A stretch of 64,000 bases of DNA from Gerris lacustris (GCA_951217055.1 OX578280.1:19197394-19261393), one strand, 5' to 3'; positions 12,011-24,490 are shown, counted from the first letter of the stretch. Numbers and translations: made by a program. Notes: generated by a model from the sequence alone, not told the origin.

Positions 12011-12700
12011 ACTCACGGCATTAACATTTCTACATTATTTTTCTCTTCTTTTTAATTTTTATTTTTAATGTAAATTATACTTATTTCAATATCTAGTCAT
12101 AAATATTTTTTGAACAGTGAAACTTTGAACATAATCATTATTCTGATCTTATTTATGAGACAACTTATTTTTATTTCATATTCATATTTTTACTTATACG
12201 TTACTTATTTATATTTACTGATTCCTCGTTGCAATTTTTTTTTTAATCTTTATATTTAATTTTGTAACCATGACAACTGAGTTTGAAGTGTACATTTTTT
12301 AAAAAAGGCCCAATTCAGCACTCCTCTAATATAATACGAATTGCTCTTTTGTCCTCCATAGTAACACACCTAATAACTTTCAATAAGATAGAGGGAAACT
12401 CGAACATTCTGGTAGTTTAGAGGCCATTCCTAATTATAACTCACATCCATATTTGCATGAACACTCTACTGTGGATGTAATTGGGCTTGCCATGGACGGC
12501 CTGGAGGGCTTTTGTTCTAAGTAATAGGAAACTTACATATTATCTTCATTTTACAATTCGAGTTTGTTTGTACATATTGGTGCCAATATTGTTCTATTAT
12601 ATCATCATCCCAGGCTTCTCAAGCTGTACTAGGCTTTAAAGTCTAGTATCCACACTGAACTTCAATTTTTTTTTTAGGATTTAATGTGTGCACCAAATCC

Positions 12701-12877
12701 GGTGCTTCTTTACATTGTTAATCCCCTATTATATATTTAAATATAAATGGATGTAATTATTTTCATTCCTTTGTCTAAATAACTATTAAGACAAGGGATG
12801 TTTACTCCAATGTACTTTGGGACAAAGGAATATCACACTTCTGTTTTTATTAGGGGAGTAACAGTCTAAAGAAGTGC
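12701..12877. mobile_element. Composite MITE family, copy 1 (short form)
   Basis: Starts ggtgcttctttacattgtta and ends agtctaaagaagtgc, flanked by the 9-bp direct repeat accaaatcc (12692-12700 and 12878-12886). It is 177 bp and lacks the extra palindromic unit present in the 233-237 bp copies at 28553, 44999 and 56647, so it may be the ancestral form. An 8-9 bp TSD is typical of hAT-type insertions. Confidence 0.8.
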
Positions 12878-12889
12878 ACCAAATCCTTG

Positions 12890-13970
12890 ATTCCTCCAAG
12901 TCTTCGAAACCTATGCTCTATATTTGTCTGAATATAAATTCAGACAAAGATTAACTCTAAACTTCAAATTTAGACTATGACTTTTAGGAACTTTAACTTT
13001 CAGTTCTGCATACTATATTCTTAGAATTTTATAGAGCATTAAATAAAAATTAACTTTAATTAATGAAATCTACATTAAAAATTAAAATGAAAACAGTACT
13101 TTTCCTACTATAGGTAGTAACGAAAGGTAACAAATAAGCTGTCTTCCTTATCCTCAAAAAATAAATTTAATATTGTTATATAGTTATATGAATAGCAAGA
13201 TACAAGAAAATCAGATTAAAAATTACTTAACAACCGTGTGTGACTTGATATACATATTATCTCAAGACTCAAGACGTAAAATAGTATCACATAATCGATT
13301 AACCTGAACGGAAAATGGAATTACACGAAATTGATTCATGAGACTCTGTTATTTTATTGATATCCGCGTATATCTGTGGTAGTCGGTAGTGTCCGAGCTT
13401 ATGAATTTTCGAAATTATTTTTTAACCCTAATAACTTTATAAATAAAACTATATCAAATTATTTGTTTAAATAAGCATAGTAGAACTTTTTTTACGTTAA
13501 AAAAGCTTGATCATTTATATTTTTGAGTAGTGTACCGACGACGCACCTCGAAATAATTTTTGTTATTGCTAAGCCAAGGCAACCACATTTTTATTCTAAT
13601 GAAAAAAGAAGTTTATTTTGATTTGTTGATCTTTAAATAGATATAATAACTTATCTAAATTAATTTGATTTATTTTTTCTAAATATAAAATTAAGCCCGT
13701 TGCCACGAGCCTAAAGGCTAGTTATATATAACAGTTATAAAGCACGTGTTCTAAACCGGAAAAAAACAAGTAGTGTCCGTGAAAAACATAATAAATAAAA
13801 TAATATACCTAGTACAGTGATTAAAAAAGTTGCCTTACTAGACTATTTTTTTACATATATTCAAAAAATTATGCATATTTTATTGTATCATAAAAGCCAA
13901 TATTCTTCGACGTAGTAAAATATATATTTAGAGGAAACAATTTCTTCTAATACGAGAGAATTTACATCTA
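12890..13970. other. Non-coding AT-rich stretch
   Basis: No splice-bounded coding sequence or clear inverted repeat was seen. A cccgttgccacgagcc phrase at about 13697 resembles the GC-rich hairpin heads of other repeats here. Confidence 0.3.
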
Positions 13971-14018
13971 ATTGAAGCGAGCGTAGCGAGCTTCCTACAT
14001 TCAACGAAATATGCTCCG

Positions 14019-14054
<36 letters not shown>

Positions 14055-14702
14055 AGTAACGTTCACGCGTGTGACGATAACTTGAGTAAAAGTTGACCGA
14101 TTTAGTTGAAATTTGGTATACATGATCCTCTTACTAATACTCAGGCTAAGTTCGTTGGACAGCGTGATCCGTCCAAGAGTTCGCGCGCAACGCTCGCGTA
14201 AACGAGAGGTACAAAAATTAAATTGGAATTTCAGGACGGGAAAAGATTCTATCATCATCTATTCGATGAGACGAACATTTTTTTCAAATAACATTTTTTA
14301 CTAAAACCAACAGCGACACCGCTATGACTTAATAAAGATCGCTAAAACTATTAAAGCGGACCTAAACGTTTAAAATAGAGAAAACAACCTTTTTACCGAT
14401 ATCTTACGTTCTAACGTAACGATGTTAATAAAACTTCATAGACACCATCTGATGCACAATTGAAACAGGCATGCAAAATTTCAATTTGATACATGCAGTA
14501 GTTTGTTTGTAGCAAAGAGATACAAATTATAAATATTGAAATAGAGATGTGTGGTTAAAGGAATAGTAAGAATGCGGGGTGGTTCCCTTACTACTAGCCG
14601 CTGCACTACTACCAGACCCATTATCTATCAACTCATCATGATTCACAATAATCTTTTTTTTCAATATTCAATACATATTTATTACAATACGCTCGCTTCA
14701 AT
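13971..14702 (+). repeat. Hairpin-headed (TCTG)n repeat with terminal inverted ends
   Basis: Starts attgaagcgagcgta and ends with its inverse tacgctcgcttcaat. Just inside the left end a short palindrome (gaagcgagcgtagcgagcttc) is followed by a (TCTG)8 tract (14020-14053) and the core ccgatttagttgaaatttgg. It is non-coding; the frames at 14001-14304 derive from the microsatellite. Confidence 0.7.
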
Positions 14703-15500
14703 GATAGAGCCACGCGATGCCTAGTATAAAAAGTTTGTATATTAATTCTCTCAATCGAAATATATATTTTTAGTCGTTAATTATCAGAAGATTATTATTT
14801 ATTTTTCTTTATAGTTAACAAATTGTGAAAATGATTTCTTATTTACTTAAGAATGAATTTTCTTTGTTGATAAGATAGATGTTTGTATAAAAGATAAAAT
14901 ACTGTTTGAAGTAACATCTCGATTAATTGTAAGTATAAATAATTCATACTTGGTTGAGGTTTTAATTTACAAAATAACAGTAACAACGAAATAAAGAATA
15001 GAAAAGGCAATTTAAAAGACCGCAACTCAACTATTGACAAAGCTGAGGTTGATAAACAAAGGATGAAAATAGTTTTTTTAACATTTACTGTGTGAAAATG
15101 TTTGTAAGATTTATTTTCTTATTTATTTGGTCTTGATGGTGTTATGCAGCTTGGAAGGTTTTATTTATTTGTTTTAGTTGATTTACTTTAACTTTTAGTT
15201 CAGAGAAACCCACAACACTCGGTGTTGTTTCTAGTTTGACCGCAATAAACCCAAATTATTTTGAAACATTGAATGCTTATTTAGTCTTATTTACACATGC
15301 ATTTCATTTGGTTGTACTCTGGTAATTATGGTAAATACACAAATAAAAACTGAAACTAAAATTGTAGACGACCCTCTTCGAAAAGTAGGAAATGAAAAAT
15401 GTAACGCGAGTTTTATTAAATAGAGATATAGTTAAATCCTTGGGTTAGTAAAAATAAAATTAATATTGTCCATCATCTTTTACCCTTTATTTTATTTTTT

Positions 15501-15797
15501 TTTTAAACTTTCTTATCTAGGTCTATAGGGTATAAATAAAGTACCTTGCTTTTTATATGCAATATTTCTTCTCCTCTTGAGGCATCTTCAGTCCTAAAAG
15601 AAGATTATTTTTATTTTTCTATCTACAATACTAATTAACATTATGTTAATAATGTTAATTAGATTTGTAGATAGAAAAATAAAAATAATCTTCTTTTAGG
15701 CTTGAGGATGCCTCAAGAGGAGGCGAAATATTGCATATAAAAAGCAAGGTGGACTAATTTAGTTATACCCTATAGACCTAGATAAGAAAGTTTAAAA
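15501..15797. repeat. Near-perfect 297-bp palindrome (MITE)
   Basis: The left end ttttaaactttcttatctag and the right end ctagataagaaagtttaaaa are inverse copies, and homology continues almost to the centre near 15650 (gttaatattgttaat region). Both arms share cctcttgaggcatcttcag-like text. No coding capacity. A TTAA-like sequence at each end prevents clean definition of a TSD. Confidence 0.8.
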
Positions 15798-15814
15798 ATT
15801 AATACATATTGACA

Positions 15815-16090
15815 ATATCTCTAGCCACCTTTAACCGCGCAAACCATCCATGATAAAAATTAACATTTCCAATTTATGTTTTCAGTTGCGACTGAAAACA
15901 AATTTAAATAGCCACGTTTAACCATGCAAACCTTCCATGGTAAAAATTACCCCAACAATTTCAATTCATGCTTTAAATTGCGACTGAAAACAAATTTAAA
16001 TTGCCATCTTTAACCGTGCAAACCTTCCATGGTAAAATTATCCCAACAATTTTAATTTATGCTTTGAATTGCGACTGAAACAAATTTAAA
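15815..16090 (+). repeat. Tandem array, about 85-bp unit
   Basis: Three degenerate copies of a unit containing tttaaccg-gcaaacc-tccatg-taaaaatta and gcgactgaaaacaaatttaa (about 15829, 15915 and 16009). No coding capacity. Confidence 0.7.
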
Positions 16091-16239
16091 TACGTGTTTT
16101 TTTACCAAAAAAAAACGGTGGAATAGGATATGAAAAAAGTGTCTGGATAAGATATCAATACTTATATAAAGTATAATACAGTTACAATTTGTTATGAATT
16201 TGCTGTTCTTTCGGTATAGACTTCGTTTTGATGGGTGTT

Positions 16240-16560
16240 TGTACTGACGTTTCGCTCTCAACGCAATAAGAATATTGAGAGGAGTTCATGGTCAGTTTCA
16301 ATTATAGGAGTGAAACGTCGGTGCATATCTTTATCAAGACATGGTCCTAAGTCCTAACGTTTCGCTCTCAACACTATAAGAATATTGAGAGGAGTCCATG
16401 GTGTCAGTTTCTAATATAAGATTGATACTTCCATTAAGATGTGGTTATAACGTTTCGCTCCTGACACCAGAAGAATTTTGAGAGGGAGTTCATAGTTCAT
16501 GGTATCAGACTTCTCTAATATGGGAGCGAATCATCGGGACATTTACTTGTCAAGACGCTT
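16240..16560 (+). repeat. Tandem array, three units of about 110 bp
   Basis: The phrase acgtttcgctctcaac recurs at about 16248 and 16358, and degenerately at 16450, each followed by ataagaatattgagaggag and a tcatggtgtcagtttct-like segment. The units end with a tgaaacgtcgg/gcgaatcatcgg inverse of the start, so each unit is itself a weak palindrome. Confidence 0.75.
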
Positions 16561-17833
16561 TCTTCACCAGGAGGCCTAGAACTTCCACAATGTTACAACT
16601 GCGAAAGCCTACAAACTCTACTAAACATTTTTAGTTTTACTCAAGTGTTAAATGTTGACATTAGGATAACGCCACTCTGAATGTACTGGAGAGACCGTCA
16701 ACATCTCATTTTTAAAACTTTTGGATTCAAGTACCTTTATTTGATGATGATGATCTGCTATTACCACTTTTTTTTAACGTATGTGTTAGTTAAGTGTTCG
16801 AAGTTTTTTTTTAAAATTTAATCCAAAATGATGTAACTCTTTTTAGCGAATCGTTTGAATATGGTAAATTACGAGTATATTTAATAAATGAATGGATTAA
16901 ATATCTTAAATACATCAATTTTAAGAATCCTAAATTTGGTTTAACTATTTTCCTCTCGTTTTCTTATCTGTTAGTAGTTGTAACAATAGATAATTTGTAG
17001 GAGTATGAATTATCGTCGGTAAAATTTGCAAAAATTAATATCAAGAATTGTATATATGCGAAATGTCTAGACCAGAAAGAAAATTTGCAAAATAAATTTT
17101 CTCACCTTACAAATCTTGTGGTTCTTGAAAAAGTCAAGAAAATTTACGGCTGTCTAAAACTGAATATTTCTTAGAAATGCCAACTTGGTTTAATGATATT
17201 CATGTTAGGACGATAAAAACGAGCAATTTAAAATAAAATCCGCTGTAAATCAAATTTCAAGTGACATATCATTCAACAAGTGGGCGAGATACTAAAACTT
17301 TACCGGATATTATACCAAGAATATTAAGACTTAATAAAAATTATTACATGTATCAAGAAATAAATTGGAGGTCATTAAAATTTGAAATATGGATTTATCT
17401 TATATGTCAATGTTTTATTTTTAAAAACAAATAGAATTAAACTATAGTCTAATAATAATAAATTGGCAATCAGATAATTCTTATCTTATCTTTAGTAGTT
17501 TTAAAACAAGGTTTTTAGTCGGCAATAAATACGTTCAATGTTTTTTTTGTTGACTATGGTTTATCAATGTCAACCTCTATTGGTCCAATGTCAGCAGTAT
17601 CTTGGGCGTGGTATGCTTTATATTTTGCACCAAGTTCATTGTCATTGAATGTATCAAAAAAAATTGTTTGAAACAAACATTTTTATTAATTTTAGAGGTA
17701 TTAAATTTAATCAAATGGAGTTTAAATTACAAACTCAGGCTTCTTCCTAGATCTTTGTAAAAAAAAAAATTTGGTTTGAAATTATTTTCTTACGTCGCAT
17801 ATGTGAGAAAAAATATGCGATGTATAAGAGTTA
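16561..17833. other. Non-coding AT-rich stretch
   Basis: Nothing recognisable apart from the tail of the preceding array (gaggcctagaacttccacaa). No supported exons. Confidence 0.3.
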
Positions 17834-18858
17834 TACAGGGTGGTCCAAAAGTTTCTCCCCCCCCCCCCTCTTAACTTTTGAACGGTTTGAGATAAATTTA
17901 TGAAACTAGGGGGATCTCTACCATGCAAAGGGAAGTTTGTTTTCATGCAATCAACCACTAGGGGCAACCACCCACTTTGCCCCCAGGCCACCCAACTTCA
18001 AAATTTCAAATTGGAGCGTATATTTTTGATAGCATATTTGGATTCTACGGTGAAAAATAATAAACTTTTACATGAAACTATTTTTTCTATCTCCAATATT
18101 TTGCCCCCTACAGGTGGGCAAAGATAGCAAAATTACCCTACCGATTATACGTTGTAAAATCTAAACGGTTAGAGATAAATTAATGAAACTAAGGGGATCC
18201 GTACCATGTAAAGGGAAGTTTGTTTTCACGCAACCGCGCTGTAGGGACAACCTTCCGTTTTGCCCCTAGACCACCTAACTTCAAAATGTTGTCCTAGAAT
18301 GTATATTTTTGATAGCAGATTTAGATTCTACGGCAAAAAATAAAAATATTTTAGTTCAAACTTTTTTTTCTACCTCTAATATTTTGCCCCCTATAGGGGG
18401 GCAAAGGTATAAAAATGGAGGTTGCCCCTAGTACGCCAGTGGATGATTAAACATTTCCCTTTACATGGTACAGATCCCCCAACTTCCATTACTTTATTTC
18501 AAACCGTTTAGATTTTATAACGATCTAAGTGTTATTTTTTTTTACTATTTCGGAAGGGTTATTTTGCTATCTTTGCCCCCCTGTAGGGGGCAAAATATTG
18601 GAGATAGAAAAAATAGTTAAATGTAAAAGTTTATTATTGTTCACCGTAGAATCCAAATATGCTACCAAAAATATACGCTCCAATTTGAAATTTTGAAGTT
18701 GGGTGGCCTGGGGGCAAAGTTGGTGGTTGCCCCTAGTGTGCGTGTTTGCATGAAAACAAACTTCCCTTTGCATGGTAGAGATCCCCCAAATTTCATTAAT
18801 TTATCTCAAACCGTTCAAAAGTTAAGAGGGGGGGGGGAGACTTTTGGACCACCCTGTA
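17834..18858. mobile_element. Palindromic DNA element with TACAGGGTGGTCC termini
   Basis: The 1025-bp unit is bounded by TACAGGGTGGTCCAAAAGT and its inverse, flanked by TA, compatible with a Tc1/mariner-type insertion. The left half holds two tandem copies of a 290-bp module (17834-18125 and 18130-18415). The right half holds inverted copies (18418-18520 partial, 18530-18858 full). Because of this, the frames at 17900-18127 and 18567-18773 encode nearly the same peptide (CPQATQLQNFKLERIFL in both) on opposite strands; this is symmetry, not a gene. Confidence 0.8.
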
Positions 18859-19221
18859 TATCTATGTAAGAGGAATCCTTGTTAAGGTGCGTAGCCAAAA
18901 ACGAGGACCCTTACACATTCCTGCGCTTGTCTGACTGTAACACATCTGATATCCGAAAGTACCCAACACAAATATTTGAAACTTTGCAGTTATGTTATGT
19001 GTATAATCCAATCACTAAAATTATAGGGGAGTAAACAAAAATCATCCCTCAAAGACTAGGAGTTTATGTATAAGGGGGTTGACTTTTCTTTTTTTTAACA
19101 GAAATGCGTCATGAAAGTGATGCTCTGAGTACAAATATATATTTGGTTTCTTTTTTGTAACATTCATCTGTATCCTTGAAAATTTCGTATATCGATTCCT
19201 CATCCCCTTTTTTACTTTCTC

Positions 19222-19640
19222 GTATAAAGAGAAAGTATTGTGATGGCGCGAAAATTAGATTTTGCGAGATTTTGATGAATTTACACGTTTTGGGGTCCCC
19301 TGATTAAAAAGTCTGTCTGTCGTCTGTCTAGTCTATGCAGACGCCTGGAGCCTAAACTATACTGGGCCGATTCTGACCAAATTTGGCAAGCATGTTCAGA
19401 AAAAATGATCTAGTGATGGATGGTGGCGCTACCCCCAAAAAAACTCTGAAAAAATGTAAAAAAATATTGGTCGAAAATGGTCCTATTTTGATTAGTACAT
19501 TATAAAATGTGGACCATTTAAATACGAATCTTATGATATAAGCCGTTTCCCCGGGGAAATTCTATTTCCTGAGAAGATAGCTTTAAACGCGGAGGAAGAG
19601 AAGCCGGGTTCGATTACCCGCCGAGGAGAAGTTATATTTA
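19222..19640 (+). repeat. Complete copy of the hairpin-headed, B-box-tailed repeat
   Basis: The head is a hairpin (actttctcgtataaagagaaagt), then attgtgatggcgcgaaaatt, a tctgtctgtcgtctgtct tract, the core gggccgattctgaccaaattt, aagcatgttcag, and near the 3' end a B-box-like gggttcgattaccc. The B-box suggests RNA polymerase III ancestry, but no matching A-box was identified. Related pieces lie at 7565-8360, 22545-24490 and 54480-54990. Confidence 0.7.
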
Positions 19641-21344
19641 TAATAAATTTTAATTTAATGTTTGGGCTGGACATTTCGAAGTTGATTATTGCATTTGGAC
19701 AATAAAAATGCTTCTGAAGACGTTTGTTTCACGTCATTATAAAAATGGTTTAAATGTTATAGTCAAAACAAACTTTTAAATGGCCATCTTGATGTAGCTG
19801 GGCCGATTATGATGGTTAACGAACTTGACCTATTTATTTTATTTGCCTACGGGTCCTTTGGGTGTACTTAAAGAACAAACTTTGCCTATTTATCTTTCTT
19901 TACAGTTTATGCTGACATTCTTATGTTAAACATTTTTTAAATTGTTATTTTCTTATAATCGTAATCCATCTGTAAAAATAATTCTTAAAGTTTTTTTTTT
20001 TATTTTAGAGAGAGAAATTGATTCCTAATTATATTTTTATTTTTAATACATATTTTAATTTTGTTTTTATAAATATTTGATAATTTATTTAAGTCTTAAA
20101 TACCAAATTTTCCATCAAATTAATTTTTTTTTTTTTTTTTTGTTAATTAAAAATAAAGTTGTAAAACATAATCCAATTATAGTTTTCGGTGTTATGTGTC
20201 TGTGTGTGTGTCGTTGTTATGTGTAGAGTGAGTGTTATATTTATTTTATTGAATAATATAGTTCGAATGTGGCGCACCCACTAAAGACAAACATTGTTCT
20301 TTTATTTGCTTAGTTTATATTCTATAAAGTCGGTCGCCTTTGTCGGGTATTTCTTCTTTAATTTTTTGTTAAAGGTATTTGGGGCGTAATTTATGTCGTT
20401 TTTTTAATCAAGTTCAAAAAAATAGTTATACTTATTTTATATTATCGAAATTTGTTCTTCATATTCAAGTTTTCTCATATCCGGGTTTTTGAACGGTAAC
20501 CTGATACCGTCCAGTTAACCGAACTGCGGTCGCGACCCCAAAGAACTGAATCCGAGACTCGGTTACATCGGTTGCTTACAATTTTTATTATTAAATAAAA
20601 ATAATTTTATTTCTAATAATCCGAGACAGTAAATAGCGATGATAAGTATATTCTTTAGATTCGTGATGAAAAACTCTTTTGATATAGCTCGTTTTAAAAT
20701 CTATGGCAATAATTGTAATTACAATCTTCTTAATTATAATCTATGTTTGGTTAATTATAACATCTATTCGAAAATATTCGACTCTTCTTTCAGATGAGAT
20801 AAGATTCCCTGAATTCTCGTCATCTATTATGTAGTTTTGCTTAGATAATGAAACATTATCACGATCAATTACTAATTGTTATTTTATTACCTGAGCTCTA
20901 TCGTCTGTTTGTTTTTAAGAAATCGTTCCTTGTTGTATTCATTTTCAAGAAGCTAAGATTTTAAGAGGAATTTTGTATTATTTTTTTAGTAAATAGAAAA
21001 ATTTATTTTTGATGATCAATTGTTTATTGAATTCAAGATAATCTGTTATTGAAAAATTAAAGAATGTTTAAAGTCTTTTGTGGTATCAGCGTAATTATTT
21101 GAGTTTAACAGCGGACCAAATTATGTTTAGTTCTTATCACAATGTAATATATTTTACAAAAATGTTGATATGATCCTCAATATAGTCTTGTTTCTTTTAG
21201 TTTTTTGTTTATTTTAGGTTGTGTCATTTTTACTTTCGATGTACTTTATAGATTTCCTAGTAGTTCTTATTATAATTATGTGTAAGTCGTAAGTCATGTG
21301 TTTTTTTTTTTTTTTCTTATTTCGTAAATGTGTTAAACACAACT
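19641..21344. other. Non-coding AT-rich stretch
   Basis: Long T-runs and a GT-repeat near 20200. A GC-richer patch at 20480-20575 was not recognised. No supported exons. Confidence 0.3.
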
Positions 21345-21763
21345 TGTGAGACTTGATCCTTAATCAAGGAACAGCCGAACTCTTGGACAAGTTCGAACGT
21401 AAGGTTTTGTGTCGGATATTATGTTCCGGTACGAGATGCACTGGGTCAGTGGCGAACATGCGGTGGAATAAAGAATTATGTGCACTTTATAATGATATCC
21501 CCCTTTCAAGCTTTGTTAGGATCCAACGACTACAGTGGTATGGCAACGATAACAGATTGGGGTCCGCCTAGCCCAGTAAGTTTTCCGATCTCGGCCATGG
21601 CTTTCGCTTGAGAGCGAAACCTAGAACTCGGTGGTCGGATAGAGTGGAAGAGGACATCCGGCAGGCAAGGCTTCGGTTCAATTTTGAGAGGGATGAGGGA
21701 TGTCTGGAGGGGCCAGGCTCAAGTTGTTCAGGCCAGGGACCACTGGGTCCGTCGTGCCATTTA
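21345..21763 (+). pseudogene. Decayed 3' end of a LINE reverse transcriptase ORF
   Basis: Frame 1 (21353-21571) reads ELLDKFERKVLCRILCSG, ELCALYND and IQRLQWYGN, the C-terminal region of non-LTR reverse transcriptases of the ERK-LRRI...RLRWAGH type. After a stop or frameshift, KPRTRWSDRVEEDIRQ and then, in another frame, VWRGQAQVVQARDHWVRRAI plus a stop continue the same family tail. At least two frame breaks make it inactive. It is a different family from the LINE at 22885-24380. Confidence 0.75.
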
Positions 21764-22544
21764 AAGACGAAGAAGTAAGTTACAATTATTGAAATTGTAA
21801 AGTAAACAACTGATAAATAGTTTTGTATTTAAAAAAAGAGAAAATTGTTTTTGGGGTTTTGTTGAAGGCCTTATCTCTAAGGAAGTGAAATATGATTCTA
21901 TCTGCGAGTATAGTAGGTTGTGGCTCTTAATAAAAAGATTTTTCAAGTGCGATCTCGAAGGACGAACAGGCTGGATATTGACAAATCGTGTTTAGGATTA
22001 TATAAAACGCGTAACTCCTCTGGAAACCTGGAGTTAACTTAATACTATTTCCATATGATAATCAGTGTGCATAGTTCACGATTAACCAGGACCTTTACTA
22101 GACGGCTGACTGCTCTTTACTTGTATTTGAGTGATGGGTGACACGAATTCACCGCATACACTCCCATCAGTTTCTACCCATTAACCTCAAGATGCCGAAT
22201 ACCCACCGAACAGATGAACTAACTGTTCCCATGCATGTTCTTTTTTGCAATCGTTCTCAAACCACCTTCTTACGACCTGGATTTCTACATAAAGAGATCA
22301 TATTGGATATATTTCGAACTGATTTCAGGTCTAATTCATCAGTTTTTGGTGTTAAGTTTGTGCATGATCCTTGTATAGTCATTGCAATTTTAATCAACAC
22401 ACTTAAGCGAATCAAAGACTTGTATCTCCACTCTTTAAAAATATAGTGGTGATTCAAGAAGATCAGAGCTGTGTTGGATACAGTGAAGATAATATTATAT
22501 TATCCTACAATTTGCTTTAGTTGATAGATCTCTTTTTACTTTAT
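21764..22544. other. Unrecognised stretch with one 102-codon frame
   Basis: A plus-strand frame at 22138-22446 begins at a non-ATG codon, has no donor or acceptor that fits, and matches no family I know. Probably chance. Confidence 0.25.
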
Positions 22545-22882
22545 CATAATTTGAGAATATGAGATGGCGCGAAAATTCGATTATGAGATTTTGATGGATT
22601 TACACGTGTTTGAGGTCCCTGAGTCAAAAAAGAGGTTTTTAAAATATGTATGTCTGTCACTTGTCAATGAGCAGACGCGTGGAGCTTAAACTACTGGACC
22701 GATTTTGACTTAATTTGGCATACATGTTCAGAAAAAAAAATCATACCCCGTGGCGAAATCGACAAATAAATTTTAGCTCCTAATTTGGGGACAATATTTG
22801 AACAACAAAAACGCAAAAAAAAAATTATTTCTCGACAACGATTCCGTCGATTTTTGATTAAAATAATTCTAAAATGTAGACC

Positions 22883-22884
<2 letters not shown>

Positions 22885-22913
<29 letters not shown>

Positions 22914-24380
22914 CATTTATTAAAATGACGCAGTATTACAATGAATTAATATTATTTTGATAATTGCTTCATTCGGCCATTTCAAATCAGCCGGAGCTGT
23001 GGTAACCTTTGAGGTAATGTTCGGTTGCTTTTTTTATTTTTTACATTTATTTAAATGTGAAAATGGCTATAAATAAAATTAATTGTAGAAATAAAATTTA
23101 CATAACATAACAAAAACAAAATAATACTATTTACATGACACAAAATTTTGAATTAAAAATGATAGGGACAATAACATATTATATAACAACAATAAAATAA
23201 AATAACATAATAAGCATTCTAAATAATAGTTTAACCTAATTGAGATTCTCTCTAGTAAATGGTAACTTTAACTCTATTAAATGGTAATCTTTCTTTACTG
23301 ATACAGTATTCACTATTCACTATGTAGCCAGGCTTCCTTATATACAACTTCCATTCTCTTCCATTCATTTCTTTCGAGCGCCACTCTCCTCCACGTAGAT
23401 TCTCCACAACACTTCCTCATCTCACTGTCCCACCTTACTCTTGGTCTTCCTCTTTTTCGTTTTAGATCTATGGGAGTCCATTCAATAATTTTCTTCGACC
23501 ATCTTCCGTCGTTAGTCCTAACTAAGTGGCCAGCCCATCTCCATTTCCTTTCCGCTATGTCTTTCCCAATATCATTCAAGTTAGTTTTCTGTCTGATCCA
23601 TTCGTTGGTTTTTCTTTCGTTGCGACCTATTTTTAACATGCTCCTTTCCATTCTTCTTACTGCCACACGTAGTCTATTAATGTTAGCCTTGGTTAAGCTC
23701 CAGGTTTCACAACCGTAGATCATGACAGGCTTAACTACAGTGTTCCACAGTTTAGTTTTAATTTCGGTATCGACGTTTGATTTGAAGAGTATTTTGTATG
23801 AGTTGAAGCTTCTCCATCCTAATCCGATTCTCCTTTTTATTTCCCTTGTCACCCAGTCGTCTTTTGAGATTAGCTGACCTAAATAGATAAAGTCTTCCAC
23901 TTCTTCTATCTTCATTCGTTCGACTGTGATTGTGGCGTCGCAATTGATATTCATGGTGAACAATTTAGTTTTGCTGAAATTTATGTTTAAACCTATGTTT
24001 TTTGCTTCCTTTATTAGGTCTTGAAACATGATCTTAATTTCCTCTATACTTTTCCCTATAAGCACGATATCGTCAGCAAACATTATTTTATTTAAATTTT
24101 CGCCGTTTACTCGGATACCGAAGTCACTCCACTGAAGGCCCTTGAATGCTTCCTCCAAAGTCGCACTAAATATTTTTGCTGATGGAACATCGCCCTGCCT
24201 TGTACCTCTCATTGGTTTAATACATGCTTTTGCGCCACCCTTTTTTATGTGTATAACAGCACTTCTATTTATCGAATCTATGATGTTGGCATATATTTTA
24301 TTCACTCTGTTGTTGTTCAAGGCTGCTATTATACTATCGTGGAATATGCTGTCAAAAGCCTTTTCGAAATCGATAAATAG
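22885..24380 (-). mobile_element. 5'-truncated RTE-like LINE with perfect TSD
   Basis: The insertion lies between two perfect 12-bp copies of aatgtagaccat (22873-22884 and 24381-24392). On the minus strand the element starts within the reverse-transcriptase domain, ends after a 430-bp 3' region and finishes in an (ATT)n tail (about nine units, 22885-22912), as expected for target-primed reverse transcription. The endonuclease and the front of the RT are missing. Confidence 0.9.
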
Positions 24381-24392
24381 AATGTAGACCAT
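23313..24392 (-). CDS. LINE reverse transcriptase, N-terminally truncated
   Basis: The 359-codon frame has no internal stop. Motif A is LFIDFEKAFDS (residues 5-15), motif B GTRQGDVPSAKIFSATLE (63-80), motif C FADDIVLIG (105-113, catalytic DD). The C-terminal part has YGCETWSLTKANI (226-238), RKWRWAGHLVR (282-292) and a basic KRKRGRPRVRW (311-321), the arrangement seen in RTE-like non-LTR elements. Full-length relatives carry an AP endonuclease and about 200 more RT residues upstream, absent here. The apparent start codon and the next two codons (M-V-Y) come from the duplicated target site, not from the element. No frameshifts plus an intact TSD imply a recent insertion. It cannot support its own transposition. 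Confidence 0.9.
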   Translation of the reverse strand: MVYILFIDFEKAFDSIFHDSIIAALNNNRVNKIYANIIDSINRSAVIHIKKGGAKACIKPMRGTRQGDVPSAKIFSATLEEAFKGLQWSDFGIRVNGENLNKIMFADDIVLIGKSIEEIKIMFQDLIKEAKNIGLNINFSKTKLFTMNINCDATITVERMKIEEVEDFIYLGQLISKDDWVTREIKRRIGLGWRSFNSYKILFKSNVDTEIKTKLWNTVVKPVMIYGCETWSLTKANINRLRVAVRRMERSMLKIGRNERKTNEWIRQKTNLNDIGKDIAERKWRWAGHLVRTNDGRWSKKIIEWTPIDLKRKRGRPRVRWDSEMRKCCGESTWRRVALERNEWKRMEVVYKEAWLHSE

Positions 24393-24490
24393 TTAAATAA
24401 AAACCTAACCGATATTAGCAGTTTTCCCGGGAAACATCTAGTTTCCGAGTTATTTATGAAAATAAATCTGATTAGTTAAAAATCGAAAAC

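Larger units (their letters stand above)
22545..24490 (+). repeat. B-box-family repeat interrupted by a LINE
   Basis: The left part (22560-22884) carries gagatggcgcgaaaatt, cgattttgacttaatttgg and atgttcagaaaaa. After the LINE, 24393-24490 continues with ttaaataaaaacctaaccga and ttttcccgggaaacatctag, the same order as at 19500-19570. The original host sequence is therefore recovered by removing 22885-24392. Confidence 0.8.

Noticed and set aside
14001..14304. Frames around the TCTG tract
   Set aside because: Microsatellite-driven reading inside a repeat with defined inverted ends.
17900..18773. Two frames with nearly the same peptide, suggesting a duplicated gene
   Set aside because: They are opposite arms of one palindromic transposable element.
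22138..22446. 102-codon plus-strand frame
   Set aside because: Non-ATG start, no splice fit, no recognisable motif.
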